Part shown: one piece after another, positions 1 through 9,467 of the stretch
Layout: the number at the start of each line of letters is the position of its first letter
Position numbering within the stretch: position 1 is the stretch's first letter
Source of the DNA: JBBIMP01 sp037444305
Lineage (GTDB): Bacteria; Acidobacteriota; UBA6911
Length of the DNA stretch: 40,835 nucleotides
Reading direction: 5' to 3'
NCBI GenBank assembly: GCA_037444305.1
Contig: JBBIMP010000044.1
Location: forward strand, 1-40,835
Notes under the pieces: generated by a model
The model's input: only the letters and a program-made list of their open reading frames with translations
The model's database searches: none
Told to the model about the DNA's origin: nothing
Position numbers and translations under genes: made by a program

Positions 1-228
1 CCCCGGGCCTCACGCCTTGATTTTTCCTGCCCGATCCCTTCGGGGTCCCCTCATTTCGGCGCCATCCTCCATGTCGCCCGATTCGTACCACTCCGAAAAT
101 CGGTCAACTGCTTCAACGACGTTCCTTTATTACCAAATTGCCCATATCGACTTCGGAATCCGCGCTGGAGCGCTATGGATATCATGCCTTCCCGGAAGCC
201 ACAAGAAGAAGATCCGCCGGGGGCGCGG
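1..228. other. Left-edge stretch with no recognisable gene
   Basis: I see nothing I can assign here. Open frames exist on both strands but they have no convincing ribosome binding site and no recognisable motif. The stretch is less GC-rich between about 85 and 175 than the surrounding genes. It lies downstream of the tiny minus-strand ORF at 229-324, so a gene in that direction could begin just outside the window. Confidence 0.4.
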
Positions 229-324
229 TCACTGCTCCAGCACAAATTCCTTCTCGCGCAGCAGCAGGCACGCCGTTGAAAGGAAGAACACCGCAATCAG
301 CAGGAGTGTGACGATCGACTCCAT
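229..324 (-). CDS. Tiny single-pass membrane peptide (31 aa), possible KdpF-like
   Basis: This 31-residue open frame starts at an ATG preceded by GGAGG with very short spacing (2 nt). Residues 4-22 form one uninterrupted hydrophobic helix (SIVTLLLIAVFFLSTACLLL), followed by a charged tail, REKEFVLEQ, so a single membrane span is predicted. Its size and layout resemble small membrane subunits such as KdpF, which is encoded just ahead of kdpA. No kdpA is visible because the next roughly 230 bases to the window edge hold no recognisable gene. The KdpF idea is a guess from shape only. A competing longer frame on the same strand starts at about 420 and has no recognisable domain. Confidence 0.33.
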   Translation of the reverse strand: MESIVTLLLIAVFFLSTACLLLREKEFVLEQ

Positions 325-492
325 GGCCTCCGTCGGTCGGGTGGAAGCGCAGCCCGGAGGCGTCGGGATAGCGGACCAGCTCCCGGGCCAGGCCGCGCGG
401 GTCGGAGCAGCGGATGAACATATTTTTTCCGCGCCCCCGTGTAGTTAAAGTAGAATGAGCTGTCCACTGCCTGGACTGGAGGTCGGCATCCG

Positions 493-846
493 GTGCGTAA
501 AATAGGACTCTCGGCTGTTTTGCTGCTGGCAATGCCGGCGATAATGATGGGTGTGGAGACCGGGCAATTCCGGCTGCTTTCGGTGACGGAAACCAACAAG
601 CTCATCCTCGTCTCGAAAATACCCGACAAAACCAAGTACCTGCTCGACGCTTCCGTCGCCAAGATCACGCTGGATGGCAAGCCGGCCGAGTTCGAAGACC
701 TGAAGCACTACAGTGTCATCACGCTCAAGTTCACGCTCCGCAGGTCGAAAAAAGACGACGTGAACATCGACGGCGTCGCCAACGAGATCCGGATCACGAC
801 TCCCGAAAAGACGGTCCAGCCACAGGCCAAGACTCCACCCGGATAG
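493..846 (+). CDS. Small secreted protein of unknown function (117 aa)
   Basis: The start is a GTG at 493, chosen because GGAGG lies at 478-482 and the protein then opens with a classic signal peptide: MRK, a hydrophobic stretch at residues 5-20, then a small-residue region. The mature part of about 95 residues is rich in Lys, Asp and Thr and alternates short hydrophobic stretches, suggesting a small beta-rich periplasmic or extracellular domain. I do not recognise the family. The gene converges on the giant regulator at 886-6309, with only 39 bases between the two stop codons. Nothing in the context indicates a pathway. Confidence 0.7.
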   Translation: MRKIGLSAVLLLAMPAIMMGVETGQFRLLSVTETNKLILVSKIPDKTKYLLDASVAKITLDGKPAEFEDLKHYSVITLKFTLRRSKKDDVNIDGVANEIRITTPEKTVQPQAKTPPG

Positions 847-885
847 CGCGGCCACGCGGCGGGGCGAACGAACCCCGATTGTGAA

Positions 886-3800
886 TCACTCTTCCGGATC
901 GCGCCTGTAGGGGCGGAAGTCCGGGCAGCAGTCGTGCCGTTTGAGAAACTGCATGTGGATAATGTAGTCCCGGTCGGGGATTTTCAGCAGGCGAAAAGCC
1001 TCCTTGTAACTGCCCCGCGTCTGCTTCAGTGCGAGGATGATCAGTTGCCGCAGGACGTCGGTTCCCAGCCTATGCCGCACGAACGGCTCCTTGACCAGGT
1101 CCTGGAACGTGCCCCTTCCCTGCTGCATCTGCCTGAGCAGGTACTTGGCCCGGTGGTCCGGATCCCAGGAGATTATCCTTGCGCGGTTGGCGGTGCGGAA
1201 GACGGCAGGCAGGTGCTCCACGCCGATCAGGCGGCCGGGGGCGGAGTAATAAGAGCTTTCGACCGTGTTGGCCAGTTCGCGCACGTTGCCGGGAAATCTG
1301 TACTGCTCCAAAAGGGAGAGAGCTTCCGGCGCAAACCGCTTGGCGGGTCCGCCGTACCTGTGCGCGGTCCTCTCGAGAAACCAGTCCAGCAGCAGCGGTA
1401 TGTCCTCCTGCCGGTCCCGCAGCGACGGGGCGTGGATTTCCATGGCATTGAGCCGGTGGTAGAGGTCGTTGCGGAAGCGGCCCTTGAGGATTTCCCGGTT
1501 GAGATCGGTGTTGGTGGCGGCGATCACCTGGATGTCCAGCTTGCGCGAGACGGCTTCGCCGATGCGCCGGACTTCGCGCTCCTGCAGGACGCGCAGCAGT
1601 TTCGGCTGCAGGCGCACCGGCAGGTTGGCGATTTCGTCGAGAAACAGGATGCCGCCCTGCGCCGCTTCCAGCAAGCCGGGCCGGTTTTCGGCGGCGCCGG
1701 TGAAGGCGCCTCTGCGGTAACCGAAAAGCTCGCCCTCGGCCAGGGTTTCGGAGAGGGCGCCGCAGTCGATGGCGACGAAACTGCCCTTGGCGCGCCGCCC
1801 GGTGCGGTGCAGGGCTCGAGCCACCAGTTCCTTGCCCGTTCCGCTTTCACCCCAGATGAGCACGTCGAGGGGCGAGGCGGCGACGGTTTGGATCCGCTGC
1901 CGGAGCGCCTTCATGATCTCGCTCTCCCCGATCAGTTCGGGATACCCGTCGCGTGCGTGCCGCAGGTGCTGCTCGAGTTCCGCCTTTTCCTCCACCAGCT
2001 GCTGGTGGGCCATGGCGTTGTCGACGGCCACCGCAGCCATGTGGGAGAAGGCGGCGAAAAGGTCGAGGGTGGAATCCGTGAGGCCCTCGGATGGCCGGCA
2101 GCGGTCGGCATAGAGCACGCCGCGCATCTTGCCGCGGACCTTCAGCGGTGCGCAGAAGACGGTGCACCGCCCGGGATCGTGCGGGCAGTCCCCCTGCGAC
2201 AGCCTCGGATCAAAACGGGCGTTGGCGGTCACAAACGGCGAGCCGCCTTTGCCGACCGTTTCCAGGATGCCATGGTTGGCAAAGCCGGACGCGTCGATGG
2301 TGCGCCGGTCGAGAGTCCGGCCGATGGCAGGCGCAAGCTTGCCGGTCTTCTCCTGGCGGAGGAACACGAAAACCCGTTCTACGCCGATGGCCTCCATGAG
2401 TTGGTCGATGACGGCTTCGAGCAGCCCGTGGAGATCCCGCGTGGAGTTGATTGCGGCGCTGGCCCTGCAGAGGGTGCGGATCTGGGATTCCTCCATCGAC
2501 TCCATCCATGCCGTGGAGCCGCACGAGTAGGATTGCCGAAGCCGCGCTTCGCACTCTGCGGAGGCGGCCCGGCGATCCGGCCTCTGGAGGTAGCTGGCTG
2601 CGACCTCGGAGGGGAGTGCCGAGGAGATTTCGCGCAGAGCGTGGAGTGCCCGGCCCGCATGATAGGCTGCCAGATCGTTGTCCAGCCGGCGCGCCTCGAG
2701 TCGCGACAGTTCCGCGTGAACCCGCCAGCTGAGCTCGCGGGAATCCGATTGCCGGGCCGATTTCAGCGCGAGTTCGAGTTCCGTCCGGGCGCGATTGCAG
2801 GCATCGACGGCGTGGTCCGGCATGGGTGCACCAGGGATTGGACTTTCGGACGCCGAGCGCTCATCCGCAAGAAAGCGCCGGCCGGAGAGAAAGCGTGCGT
2901 GGGCGCTCAGGTGGATGGCGTTCATGGCCGCGGCCAGGCGGATGGAGGAGCGGACATATTTCTCCGCGCGCTCCGCCTGCCCGGAATCCAGCAGAAACTC
3001 TGCAATCCAGAGACGGGCGATGCAGGTGTGGTACGGCCAGCGCAGCTTTCTCAATGTCCGGTCCACGCGGAAAAGCAGCTCCAGGGCCTCAACGGTTTTT
3101 CCGTTCACATGCAGAATCCGGGCACGCAGGACATCGGCGAGGTTCTCCTCGTAGACGGGGGCCTCCTGGGATCCCAATTGCATAAGGTCGTGCAGAGCGC
3201 GCCTGGCCTCCTCGAACCTTCCGGTTTCTACTGCCAGCCAGGCATTCAAGTAGCACACGTGAGCCTTTGAGAAGAACGACAGGTTTTGTCCTTCGGATGT
3301 CTTAAGGCAATCTATGACATTCATCGCCGTTGAATAATCGCCCTTCCCGAGATTCACCTCAATGGAGGTTGCCAGAGCTCCATATTCAATTGACTGATTC
3401 TCAGAATTGGCTGCCAGGCGAATTCCCTTATCCGCCAATAGATATGCCTGGGGTAAATAGCCAGACCTACACAGATTTTCGGCTAGATTGCCCACCGCTT
3501 GAGCCTGCAACAATACAGATCGCTCGCGATCGCTCAACTGTACCGCCGCTTCCAAATACTGTTTTCCCCTATTAAACCGACCTAGCAACGTCCAAACGAT
3601 TCCAGCGTGGGAATGAGCGGCAGGCAACACGTTATACGAAGTAGTCTTCGACAGACAGGCAAGGGATTCTGATGCTGAATTTGCAGCTGCGCGAAGATCC
3701 CCGGCAACTATATGAAGTGCAGTGCGCATTGCATGAATTCGACCCAGATTTTCTAACTGCCCGAGATCTTCCAAAAGCAAAGATGCTTCCTTGAGCTGGG

Positions 3801-6309
3801 CCAATCCTCGGTTCGGATTGGAACGTACAACTGAACAAAACGACAGCCTGTGTAGCAGTACAGCTTTGGTAATCCTAGCCGTCTCCGAGGTGAGGTTGGA
3901 TATTATCTTCAATCCCTTCGATGCCGCCTGCTCCAGAGCGTCCAAATCACCAAGGTATTGGCAGGAAAAGGCCAGTTCCGCATACAGCCTGCCTACGATT
4001 TCTGGATCCCGCGGACATCGGCGCAATTCCTCCCGCAGGATCTGAACGGCGCGGCTGGGGTGCCCCAAGGCGCACGACGCTTCAGCGGCGCTGGCAGCCA
4101 CCTCGGCCATCACATGCCGCGGCAGCAATTCCCGGCAGCCAAAGAGAAATTCGCAAAACCGCAGCCGAGCCTCATTGGCATACTCCACACGGCAGGACCG
4201 CATGGCCTGCAGCGCATACCGGACAGCCTTCTCCCCGGCCCGGCCCTCAGTGAAGTGCATCGCCAGCTCCTGCAGGTGGGAGGATTCTCCCAAATGCGGC
4301 TCCAGCACCTCGCCGATCCGCCTGTGCATCTTTCTGCGCAACCCTTCGGCCAGACCCTCCTGCAGCACTTCCGAAATCAGCGCGTGCCGCAGCTTGAGCC
4401 CTACCTCCCCCTCCCGCTCCACTTCGTAAGCCACCTGCCGCTCCACCAGCTCCCTGCGGCCCCGCTCGAGCGCGGTTGCAGACAGGCCGGAAGTCGCTTG
4501 CAGATGCGGCAGCGGCACTCGCCGGTTGAAGATAGCGATCCATTGGGCCATCTCCCTCGCAGTACCCGACAGCCCTGCCAGACGCTGCTTCACGACTCCA
4601 ACAACACTGGAGGGCAGCCGAACCTCCCGGAGCATTGCGGGCTCCACCATCCAATGTCCCGCTTCCCGGCGCAGTATGCCGCTATCCACGCAGTGCTTGA
4701 GCATCTCCTCGACAAAGAAGGGATTGCCGCCACTGCCCCGGCCTACCCATAACCCCAGCAGCTCCGCCACTCGCGCTCCCCCGCCCGTCATTCCAACCAC
4801 CATGCTCTGCACCGCTTCAGCGCTCAGCGGCGCCAGTTCCAGCTTCCCCGCAGCCCCCTGTTTTACCACTCTCTCCACAAGCCTGCCGATGGCCTCCCCT
4901 GCTGCTTCCTCGGAACGCAGGCTTACACATATGAAGACCCTGTGAGCCCGGATGTCGGCCGCAAGGTAGTCGAGAATCGCCGCGGTCGCGTCGTCCGCCC
5001 AGTGGAAGTCGTGCAGCAACAACAGGGTCGGCCTGTCCGTAAGCCGCCGCACCAATTCACGCGTGAGAAGATCCCGGAATCGGCCCGCCTCAGGCGCAGT
5101 GTCCTCCATCTTCAAACCAACCGCCCGCGGCAGGTCCTCGAAGCGGAAAAGCCCGCTTTCTTCCTCAACCCTGCAGTGAAATGCCTCGGTCTTGGACAGA
5201 ATCCTGCGAAACGGACCGTAGGGTCTGTCCTCCCCGGGCGGACAGGCGGCCTCGAGAATCCTCCAGCCTCCCAGCACCGCCTCAATCCGGAACTCCTCCA
5301 TCAGCCGGGTCTTGCCGGCGCCCCGTTCCCCCACGACAAAAAGCAGTCTCCCCTCACCCCGCTGGAGCACCTCTTCCGCGGTCTCCCTCAGGCGCCGCAT
5401 CTCGAGATCCCGTCCGACGAACCCGCCATCCGCGAAATAGAGCTCCCGCTCCTCGCAGGACGAATCACCCAGCCGCTTCTCAGAGGCAACGCCAAACAAC
5501 CGCACAACCTCCCCGGCCGAAGACGGCCGCCTCTCCGGATCTTTCTGCATCAGCGTGGCGATCACCCTCGCCATGGCCGGCCCGCCTTCGAGCCGGACGA
5601 TCCACCGCCAGTCAGGTGTCCCCTGCAGATGCTTCTGCAGCAGAAATCCTCGGTCCTCGTCCCGGAACGGGAGCCTGCGCGCCAGCAGTTGATAGGCCAG
5701 CGCCCCCAGGGAATACAGATCCGAGCGCAGAGTCGCCGGATGTCCCAGGAGAACCTCCGGCGACGCGTAGACCATTGCTTTCTCGCTAACAGGCTTGCCG
5801 GCACTGTCGGCAAAACACCGCAAGCCATAATCCAGCAGCTTCAAGCCATCGAATTCATGGGCCCCGGCGAGGAGCCGGACATTGTCCGGCTTGAGACAGA
5901 GATGAACGATGGACTGCGAATGGAGATACTCCACGGCGCGGCAGAGCGCCGCAAGCATGCGCAGAACCTCCCCGGGATCTCTCCGGGCCGACACCTTCAG
6001 CAAATCCTCCCCGCTCACGAGTTCTTCGACTACGAAAGGCACATTCGCCTGTTCACACACGCCGAAATCCACCACCCGGACCAGGTTCGGATGCCGTAGT
6101 CTGGCCAGAACGGAAAAGCGCTCCTGCAGCTTCGACAACCGGGCATGATCCGAATCCATGGATTCCAGGAGCTTGAGCGCCACACCGCCTTCACCCTCCA
6201 TCAGGTCACGGCCGAGATAGACGCTGCTGAACGGTCCGCGCCCAAGAAGGCGTTCCACGCTGTAGCGGTGCCCAACCAGGGCCCCCCTCCTCAAAACCGG
6301 AATGGTCAC
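886..6309 (-). CDS. Pseudokinase-AAA ATPase-TPR-GAF-sigma-54 activator fusion (1,807 aa)
   Basis: A multidomain signalling protein. Residues ~15-275 are a Ser/Thr protein kinase fold: G-loop GRGPFSSV (23-30), VALK lysine K46, DYG (160-162), SPE (183-185). The catalytic loop reads HLCLKPDN at 136-143, so the HRD catalytic Asp is Cys138. The alpha-C Glu also seems absent by eye. A NACHT/STAND-like ATPase follows, with Walker A GERGAGKT at 327-334 and a Walker B-like LLLLHDFHWAD near 435. Then come helical TPR-like repeats (~640-1200), a GAF domain (~1285-1420) and a sigma-54 interaction AAA+ domain (~1460-1700) with Walker A GESGTGKE and an intact GAFTGA loop. The C-terminus is a Fis-like helix-turn-helix. 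The architecture predicts an enhancer-binding activator of sigma-54 RNA polymerase whose kinase module probably binds rather than phosphorylates. The GTG start has GGGGAGG 7 nt upstream. The target promoter is unknown. Confidence 0.93.
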   Translation of the reverse strand: MTIPVLRRGALVGHRYSVERLLGRGPFSSVYLGRDLMEGEGGVALKLLESMDSDHARLSKLQERFSVLARLRHPNLVRVVDFGVCEQANVPFVVEELVSGEDLLKVSARRDPGEVLRMLAALCRAVEYLHSQSIVHLCLKPDNVRLLAGAHEFDGLKLLDYGLRCFADSAGKPVSEKAMVYASPEVLLGHPATLRSDLYSLGALAYQLLARRLPFRDEDRGFLLQKHLQGTPDWRWIVRLEGGPAMARVIATLMQKDPERRPSSAGEVVRLFGVASEKRLGDSSCEERELYFADGGFVGRDLEMRRLRETAEEVLQRGEGRLLFVVGERGAGKTRLMEEFRIEAVLGGWRILEAACPPGEDRPYGPFRRILSKTEAFHCRVEEESGLFRFEDLPRAVGLKMEDTAPEAGRFRDLLTRELVRRLTDRPTLLLLHDFHWADDATAAILDYLAADIRAHRVFICVSLRSEEAAGEAIGRLVERVVKQGAAGKLELAPLSAEAVQSMVVGMTGGGARVAELLGLWVGRGSGGNPFFVEEMLKHCVDSGILRREAGHWMVEPAMLREVRLPSSVVGVVKQRLAGLSGTAREMAQWIAIFNRRVPLPHLQATSGLSATALERGRRELVERQVAYEVEREGEVGLKLRHALISEVLQEGLAEGLRRKMHRRIGEVLEPHLGESSHLQELAMHFTEGRAGEKAVRYALQAMRSCRVEYANEARLRFCEFLFGCRELLPRHVMAEVAASAAEASCALGHPSRAVQILREELRRCPRDPEIVGRLYAELAFSCQYLGDLDALEQAASKGLKIISNLTSETARITKAVLLHRLSFCSVVRSNPNRGLAQLKEASLLLEDLGQLENLGRIHAMRTALHIVAGDLRAAANSASESLACLSKTTSYNVLPAAHSHAGIVWTLLGRFNRGKQYLEAAVQLSDRERSVLLQAQAVGNLAENLCRSGYLPQAYLLADKGIRLAANSENQSIEYGALATSIEVNLGKGDYSTAMNVIDCLKTSEGQNLSFFSKAHVCYLNAWLAVETGRFEEARRALHDLMQLGSQEAPVYEENLADVLRARILHVNGKTVEALELLFRVDRTLRKLRWPYHTCIARLWIAEFLLDSGQAERAEKYVRSSIRLAAAMNAIHLSAHARFLSGRRFLADERSASESPIPGAPMPDHAVDACNRARTELELALKSARQSDSRELSWRVHAELSRLEARRLDNDLAAYHAGRALHALREISSALPSEVAASYLQRPDRRAASAECEARLRQSYSCGSTAWMESMEESQIRTLCRASAAINSTRDLHGLLEAVIDQLMEAIGVERVFVFLRQEKTGKLAPAIGRTLDRRTIDASGFANHGILETVGKGGSPFVTANARFDPRLSQGDCPHDPGRCTVFCAPLKVRGKMRGVLYADRCRPSEGLTDSTLDLFAAFSHMAAVAVDNAMAHQQLVEEKAELEQHLRHARDGYPELIGESEIMKALRQRIQTVAASPLDVLIWGESGTGKELVARALHRTGRRAKGSFVAIDCGALSETLAEGELFGYRRGAFTGAAENRPGLLEAAQGGILFLDEIANLPVRLQPKLLRVLQEREVRRIGEAVSRKLDIQVIAATNTDLNREILKGRFRNDLYHRLNAMEIHAPSLRDRQEDIPLLLDWFLERTAHRYGGPAKRFAPEALSLLEQYRFPGNVRELANTVESSYYSAPGRLIGVEHLPAVFRTANRARIISWDPDHRAKYLLRQMQQGRGTFQDLVKEPFVRHRLGTDVLRQLIILALKQTRGSYKEAFRLLKIPDRDYIIHMQFLKRHDCCPDFRPYRRDPEE

Positions 6310-6466
6310 AAGGCACCTCCCCGCCTTCGCGGAAATGTCGCCGGCCGCCGGAAGACAGTCGGCCCCGGAATGGGAGCAGGCTCACAGGGGCGCAACGGAC
6401 ACAGTGACCCCCTGCCGCGCTCCGGAGCGGCCGATTGAATTCAAACAGGGGAAGATATGACGCCCC

Positions 6467-6495
6467 ATTATAAAAACGTAATCCTCATGACTCAA
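6467..6495 (-). promoter_or_regulatory. Sigma-70-type promoter for the giant regulator
   Basis: Reading the minus strand, TTGAGT (6495-6490) is followed by a 17-nt spacer and a perfect TATAAT (6472-6467). Transcription would start near 6460, leaving a leader of about 150 nt before the GTG at 6309. The match is by eye. The promoter sits in the 309-bp divergent region shared with the ABC importer operon. I found no comparable plus-strand match and no -24/-12 site there. Confidence 0.6.
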
Positions 6496-6618
6496 TCAAA
6501 AGCCGCCGATACCAACCACGGGGCGCAGTCCGGCTGCCGGCAGCCCAGACCCGCTTCCGACCGGATCGCCAGCGCCCGATGCCGTGTGCGCTGAACACAA
6601 ATCCTGGAGGTCGTCCGG

Positions 6619-8454
6619 ATGAACTTGAAGTTCCTGCCGCCATCCGTCTTTTCCTTGACAGTTCCGAGCCGTTTTCACAAACTTCGGACCATGGGGATAG
6701 GCGCCAGGCCCGCTCTGCTCGCAATTGCCGTTTTGGGCCTCGTAGCGCCCCACACCTTCACTGTCACCGCGCCTTCCGTTCTCTCCGACCCTCCGAACCG
6801 GCAGGCGGTAACGGGAACCCGCGGCGGCAACCTCGTTGTGGCCGTGAGCTCCGATCCCTCGACGTTCAACCGGATGCTGACTTCGGGCGTGGCCAACGCC
6901 ATGATCGCCGACCGGCTCTCAGGGGACCTGGTGCACATCAACAGGGTCACAATGGAGTTGGAGCCTGCCCTGGCGTGGAAATGGGAAGCCGACAAGGAAG
7001 GCCGGCAGTTTACGCTTCACCTGCAGAAAGGCCTCCGCTTCTCCGACGGCAGCCCGTTTTCCGCCGATGATGTCCTCTTCACGTTCCAGGTGCTGCAGGA
7101 CCCCAAGTCCGGCGCGGTGCAGGCCGGCAACCTCCGCGTGGATGGCAGCTTTCCGGAGGTGGCCAAAGCAGACGATTACACCGTCCGGCTCTCGTTCAAC
7201 CGCCCGGTCGGCATGGGGCTCCGGATGCTCGACTCCATCCCTATCCTCCCGCGGCACCTGCTCGAGAAACACTACGCGAACGGAACCTTCACCTCCGCGT
7301 GGGGCCCGACCGCAGCGCCGGGAGAGGTCGCCGGCATGGGTCCCTTCCGCCTCAGGGAGTACCAGCGCGGTTCCAGGGTCGTGCTCGAGCGCAATCCGCA
7401 CTACTGGAAAAAGGACAGGAACGGCCAGGCGCTCCCCTACCTCGACACCATCACCTACCTGATCATCCCCGACAGGAACACCGAGGCCCTCAGGTTTCAA
7501 GCCGGTGAAATCGACCTGGTCTCCTCGCTTAACCCGGAGAACTACGCCGGGCTCAGGCGGGCGGCCGCCCGCCAGAATCTCACGCTCCGCGACCTCGGTC
7601 CGGGACTGATGATGGACTTCCTCTGGTTCAACCTGAATCCCGGCGCCGGCGCCAACGGCAAGCCGTTCGTGGATCCGGAAAAGCGGGCGGTGCTCGAAAA
7701 GGCGGAATTCCGGCAGGCGGTTTCTCATGCCCTCGACCGCCAGGGGATGAGCCGGTCCATCTACCTTGGCCTGGGCACGCCGCAGTTCGGACCCATCAGC
7801 TCGGGAAACAAGGCCTGGCACCACACCGGCATCCCCGCCACCGCATTCAACGCTGCACGGGCCCGCGCCTTGCTGAGGGGAATAGGGCTGGTCGACGCTG
7901 ACGGCGACGGCATCCTGGAGTTCGGTCTCCACCGCCGCCCGCTGGAATTGACCCTGCTGACCTCAAGGGGCAATATGGCCCGCGAAAAAACCGCCCAGGT
8001 ACTCAGGGAGAATCTCGCCGCCGTCGGCCTGCGCGTGGATATACAACTCCTCCTTCCCAATGAAGTAGCCGCGCGGTTTCTGAATTCATTCGACTATGAA
8101 GCGATTCTGTTCGGGATCACCCCGACCGATATCGTCCCGGACCTGCAGACGGATCTGTGGCTCACCAGCGGCAAGCTCCACTTCTGGCATCCCGGCCAGA
8201 GCGCACCGCATACGGCGTGGGAAAGAGAAATGGACCGGCTGACCGCCAGGCTGGTCACAAGCCTGGATCCCGCCGTCCGGAAATCGGCTTTCTTCAAGAT
8301 GCAGGAAATCTGGGCGCGCGAACTGCCGGCCATTTCCATCATCGCGCCGAACATCATCGTGGGCTGGAAAAACACTCTGGGCAACCTGCGGCCGTCGATT
8401 CTCGTACCCTATCTGCTGTGGAACGCCGAGGAGATCACCAAGCGTTCCCCCTGA
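6619..8454 (+). CDS. ABC transporter substrate-binding protein, family 5 (peptide/nickel type)
   Basis: Periplasmic binding protein of the DppA/OppA class (SBP_bac_5), 611 residues. A long basic N-terminal region is followed by a hydrophobic export segment at ~30-48. The family signature around residues 119-152 is clear: an AWKW region, then FTLHLQKGLRFSDGSPFSAD and DDVLFTF. ATG 6619 is preferred because GGAGG lies 9 nt upstream; an inner ATG at 6691 just before the hydrophobic segment has no ribosome binding site. It is the first gene of a three-gene operon with two Dpp-type permeases. The substrate cannot be read from sequence; family members bind oligopeptides, and some bind nickel, opines or sugars. 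No lipobox cysteine is seen, so the protein may be soluble or held by an uncleaved segment. Confidence 0.9.
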   Translation: MNLKFLPPSVFSLTVPSRFHKLRTMGIGARPALLAIAVLGLVAPHTFTVTAPSVLSDPPNRQAVTGTRGGNLVVAVSSDPSTFNRMLTSGVANAMIADRLSGDLVHINRVTMELEPALAWKWEADKEGRQFTLHLQKGLRFSDGSPFSADDVLFTFQVLQDPKSGAVQAGNLRVDGSFPEVAKADDYTVRLSFNRPVGMGLRMLDSIPILPRHLLEKHYANGTFTSAWGPTAAPGEVAGMGPFRLREYQRGSRVVLERNPHYWKKDRNGQALPYLDTITYLIIPDRNTEALRFQAGEIDLVSSLNPENYAGLRRAAARQNLTLRDLGPGLMMDFLWFNLNPGAGANGKPFVDPEKRAVLEKAEFRQAVSHALDRQGMSRSIYLGLGTPQFGPISSGNKAWHHTGIPATAFNAARARALLRGIGLVDADGDGILEFGLHRRPLELTLLTSRGNMAREKTAQVLRENLAAVGLRVDIQLLLPNEVAARFLNSFDYEAILFGITPTDIVPDLQTDLWLTSGKLHFWHPGQSAPHTAWEREMDRLTARLVTSLDPAVRKSAFFKMQEIWARELPAISIIAPNIIVGWKNTLGNLRPSILVPYLLWNAEEITKRSP

Positions 8455-8483
8455 GCGAACGGGAAGAGATTAGCGGAGACGCC

Positions 8484-9467
8484 TTGAAAGCTCTCGGTTC
8501 TATCCTGCGGAAGGCAGCGCAACTGACGTTCCTCTTCCTCAGCGTTACCGCGGCGACCTTTCTGCTCTCCTCCCTGATTCCGGGCGACTTCTACTCGGCG
8601 AGCCGGCTCGATCCCATCCCCCAGGAAACCATCGAGCAGCTCCGCCGCCGGCATGGGCTCGATCAACCTCTGCACGAACAATACCTGCGCTGGCTCGGCA
8701 GCCTGCTCCGATGGGACCTCGGCTTCTCCCTCTTCTACCGCCGGCCCGTCGCCTCGGTCGTGGGGGAAGCGCTCGCCAACACGCTCTGGCTGGGCCTGCC
8801 GGCGCTCGTGATCGGCCTGCTGGGCGGGATGCTGCTGGGAGCCGTGCACGCCCTAGTGCGCGAGCGACCTTTCGGTTACGGCCTCGACCTGGTCTCTACG
8901 CTCGTGATCTCGCTCCCCACGCTCCTCCTCGGCTTGGGAGCCCTGCTGCTCGCCGCCGCGTCCCACCGGTTTCCCATCGGCGGCATGAGCTCCTGGGACC
9001 TCGTCGACGCGGACTTCGGGATCTGGCTCCTCGACCGCATGCATCACCTCGTCCTGCCCGGGCTGTGCCTCACCCTGCCCATCTTGGCCAGGGTGGAGCG
9101 GCTCCAGTGCGCGGCGACATCGAGCACCCTGCGCCGGAACTACGTGAGATCGGCGATGGCGCGCGGCCTTGGCAAAGTCCGTATCTTCCTTCGTTACGTG
9201 CTGCGCCCCTCGGTGAATCCCGTTCTGGCCTCCTCCGGCCCGCTGTTCGCCTCGGTGCTCAGCGGCAGTCTCGTTCTCGAGGTGATCTTTTCCTGGCCGG
9301 GACTGGGCCAGGCCACGTACAACGCCCTCTTTTCACGGGACCTGCACCTGCTGGTGGGATGCGTCACGGCCAGCAGCATCCTGCTGGTCGCGGGCAACCT
9401 GGCGGCGGACCTGCTGCTCCTGAAGCTCGATCCCGGAACGCGCAGGCCGCTGGAGGGAGGATCATGA
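8484..9467 (+). CDS. ABC transporter permease, DppB type
   Basis: Inner-membrane permease of the peptide ABC importer, 327 residues. The start is a TTG with GGAG 5 nt upstream. The same frame stays open far upstream into the binding-protein gene, but that part is non-homologous. The protein has an N-terminal membrane helix (~13-32), a periplasmic region containing a GLDQPLHEQYLRWL motif typical of DppB/OppB (~58-71), then several hydrophobic helices. The EAA-type loop that docks to the ATPase is at ~222-245 (RSAMARGLGKVRIFLRY). The length matches the family. Its TGA overlaps the ATG of the next permease (ATGA), so translation is probably coupled. Confidence 0.9.
   Translation: MKALGSILRKAAQLTFLFLSVTAATFLLSSLIPGDFYSASRLDPIPQETIEQLRRRHGLDQPLHEQYLRWLGSLLRWDLGFSLFYRRPVASVVGEALANTLWLGLPALVIGLLGGMLLGAVHALVRERPFGYGLDLVSTLVISLPTLLLGLGALLLAAASHRFPIGGMSSWDLVDADFGIWLLDRMHHLVLPGLCLTLPILARVERLQCAATSSTLRRNYVRSAMARGLGKVRIFLRYVLRPSVNPVLASSGPLFASVLSGSLVLEVIFSWPGLGQATYNALFSRDLHLLVGCVTASSILLVAGNLAADLLLLKLDPGTRRPLEGGS

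Noticed and set aside
934..3270. A 778-codon plus-strand open frame opposite the giant regulator
   Set aside because: It is exactly antisense to recognisable GAF and sigma-54 domains. Its translation is low-complexity and Gln/Gly/Arg-rich without motifs, which is typical of GC-rich shadow frames.
6310..6618. A sigma-54 promoter between the regulator and the ABC operon
   Set aside because: I looked on both strands for GG-N10-GC with TGGCAC/TTGC context and found no acceptable match, so no direct target can be claimed.
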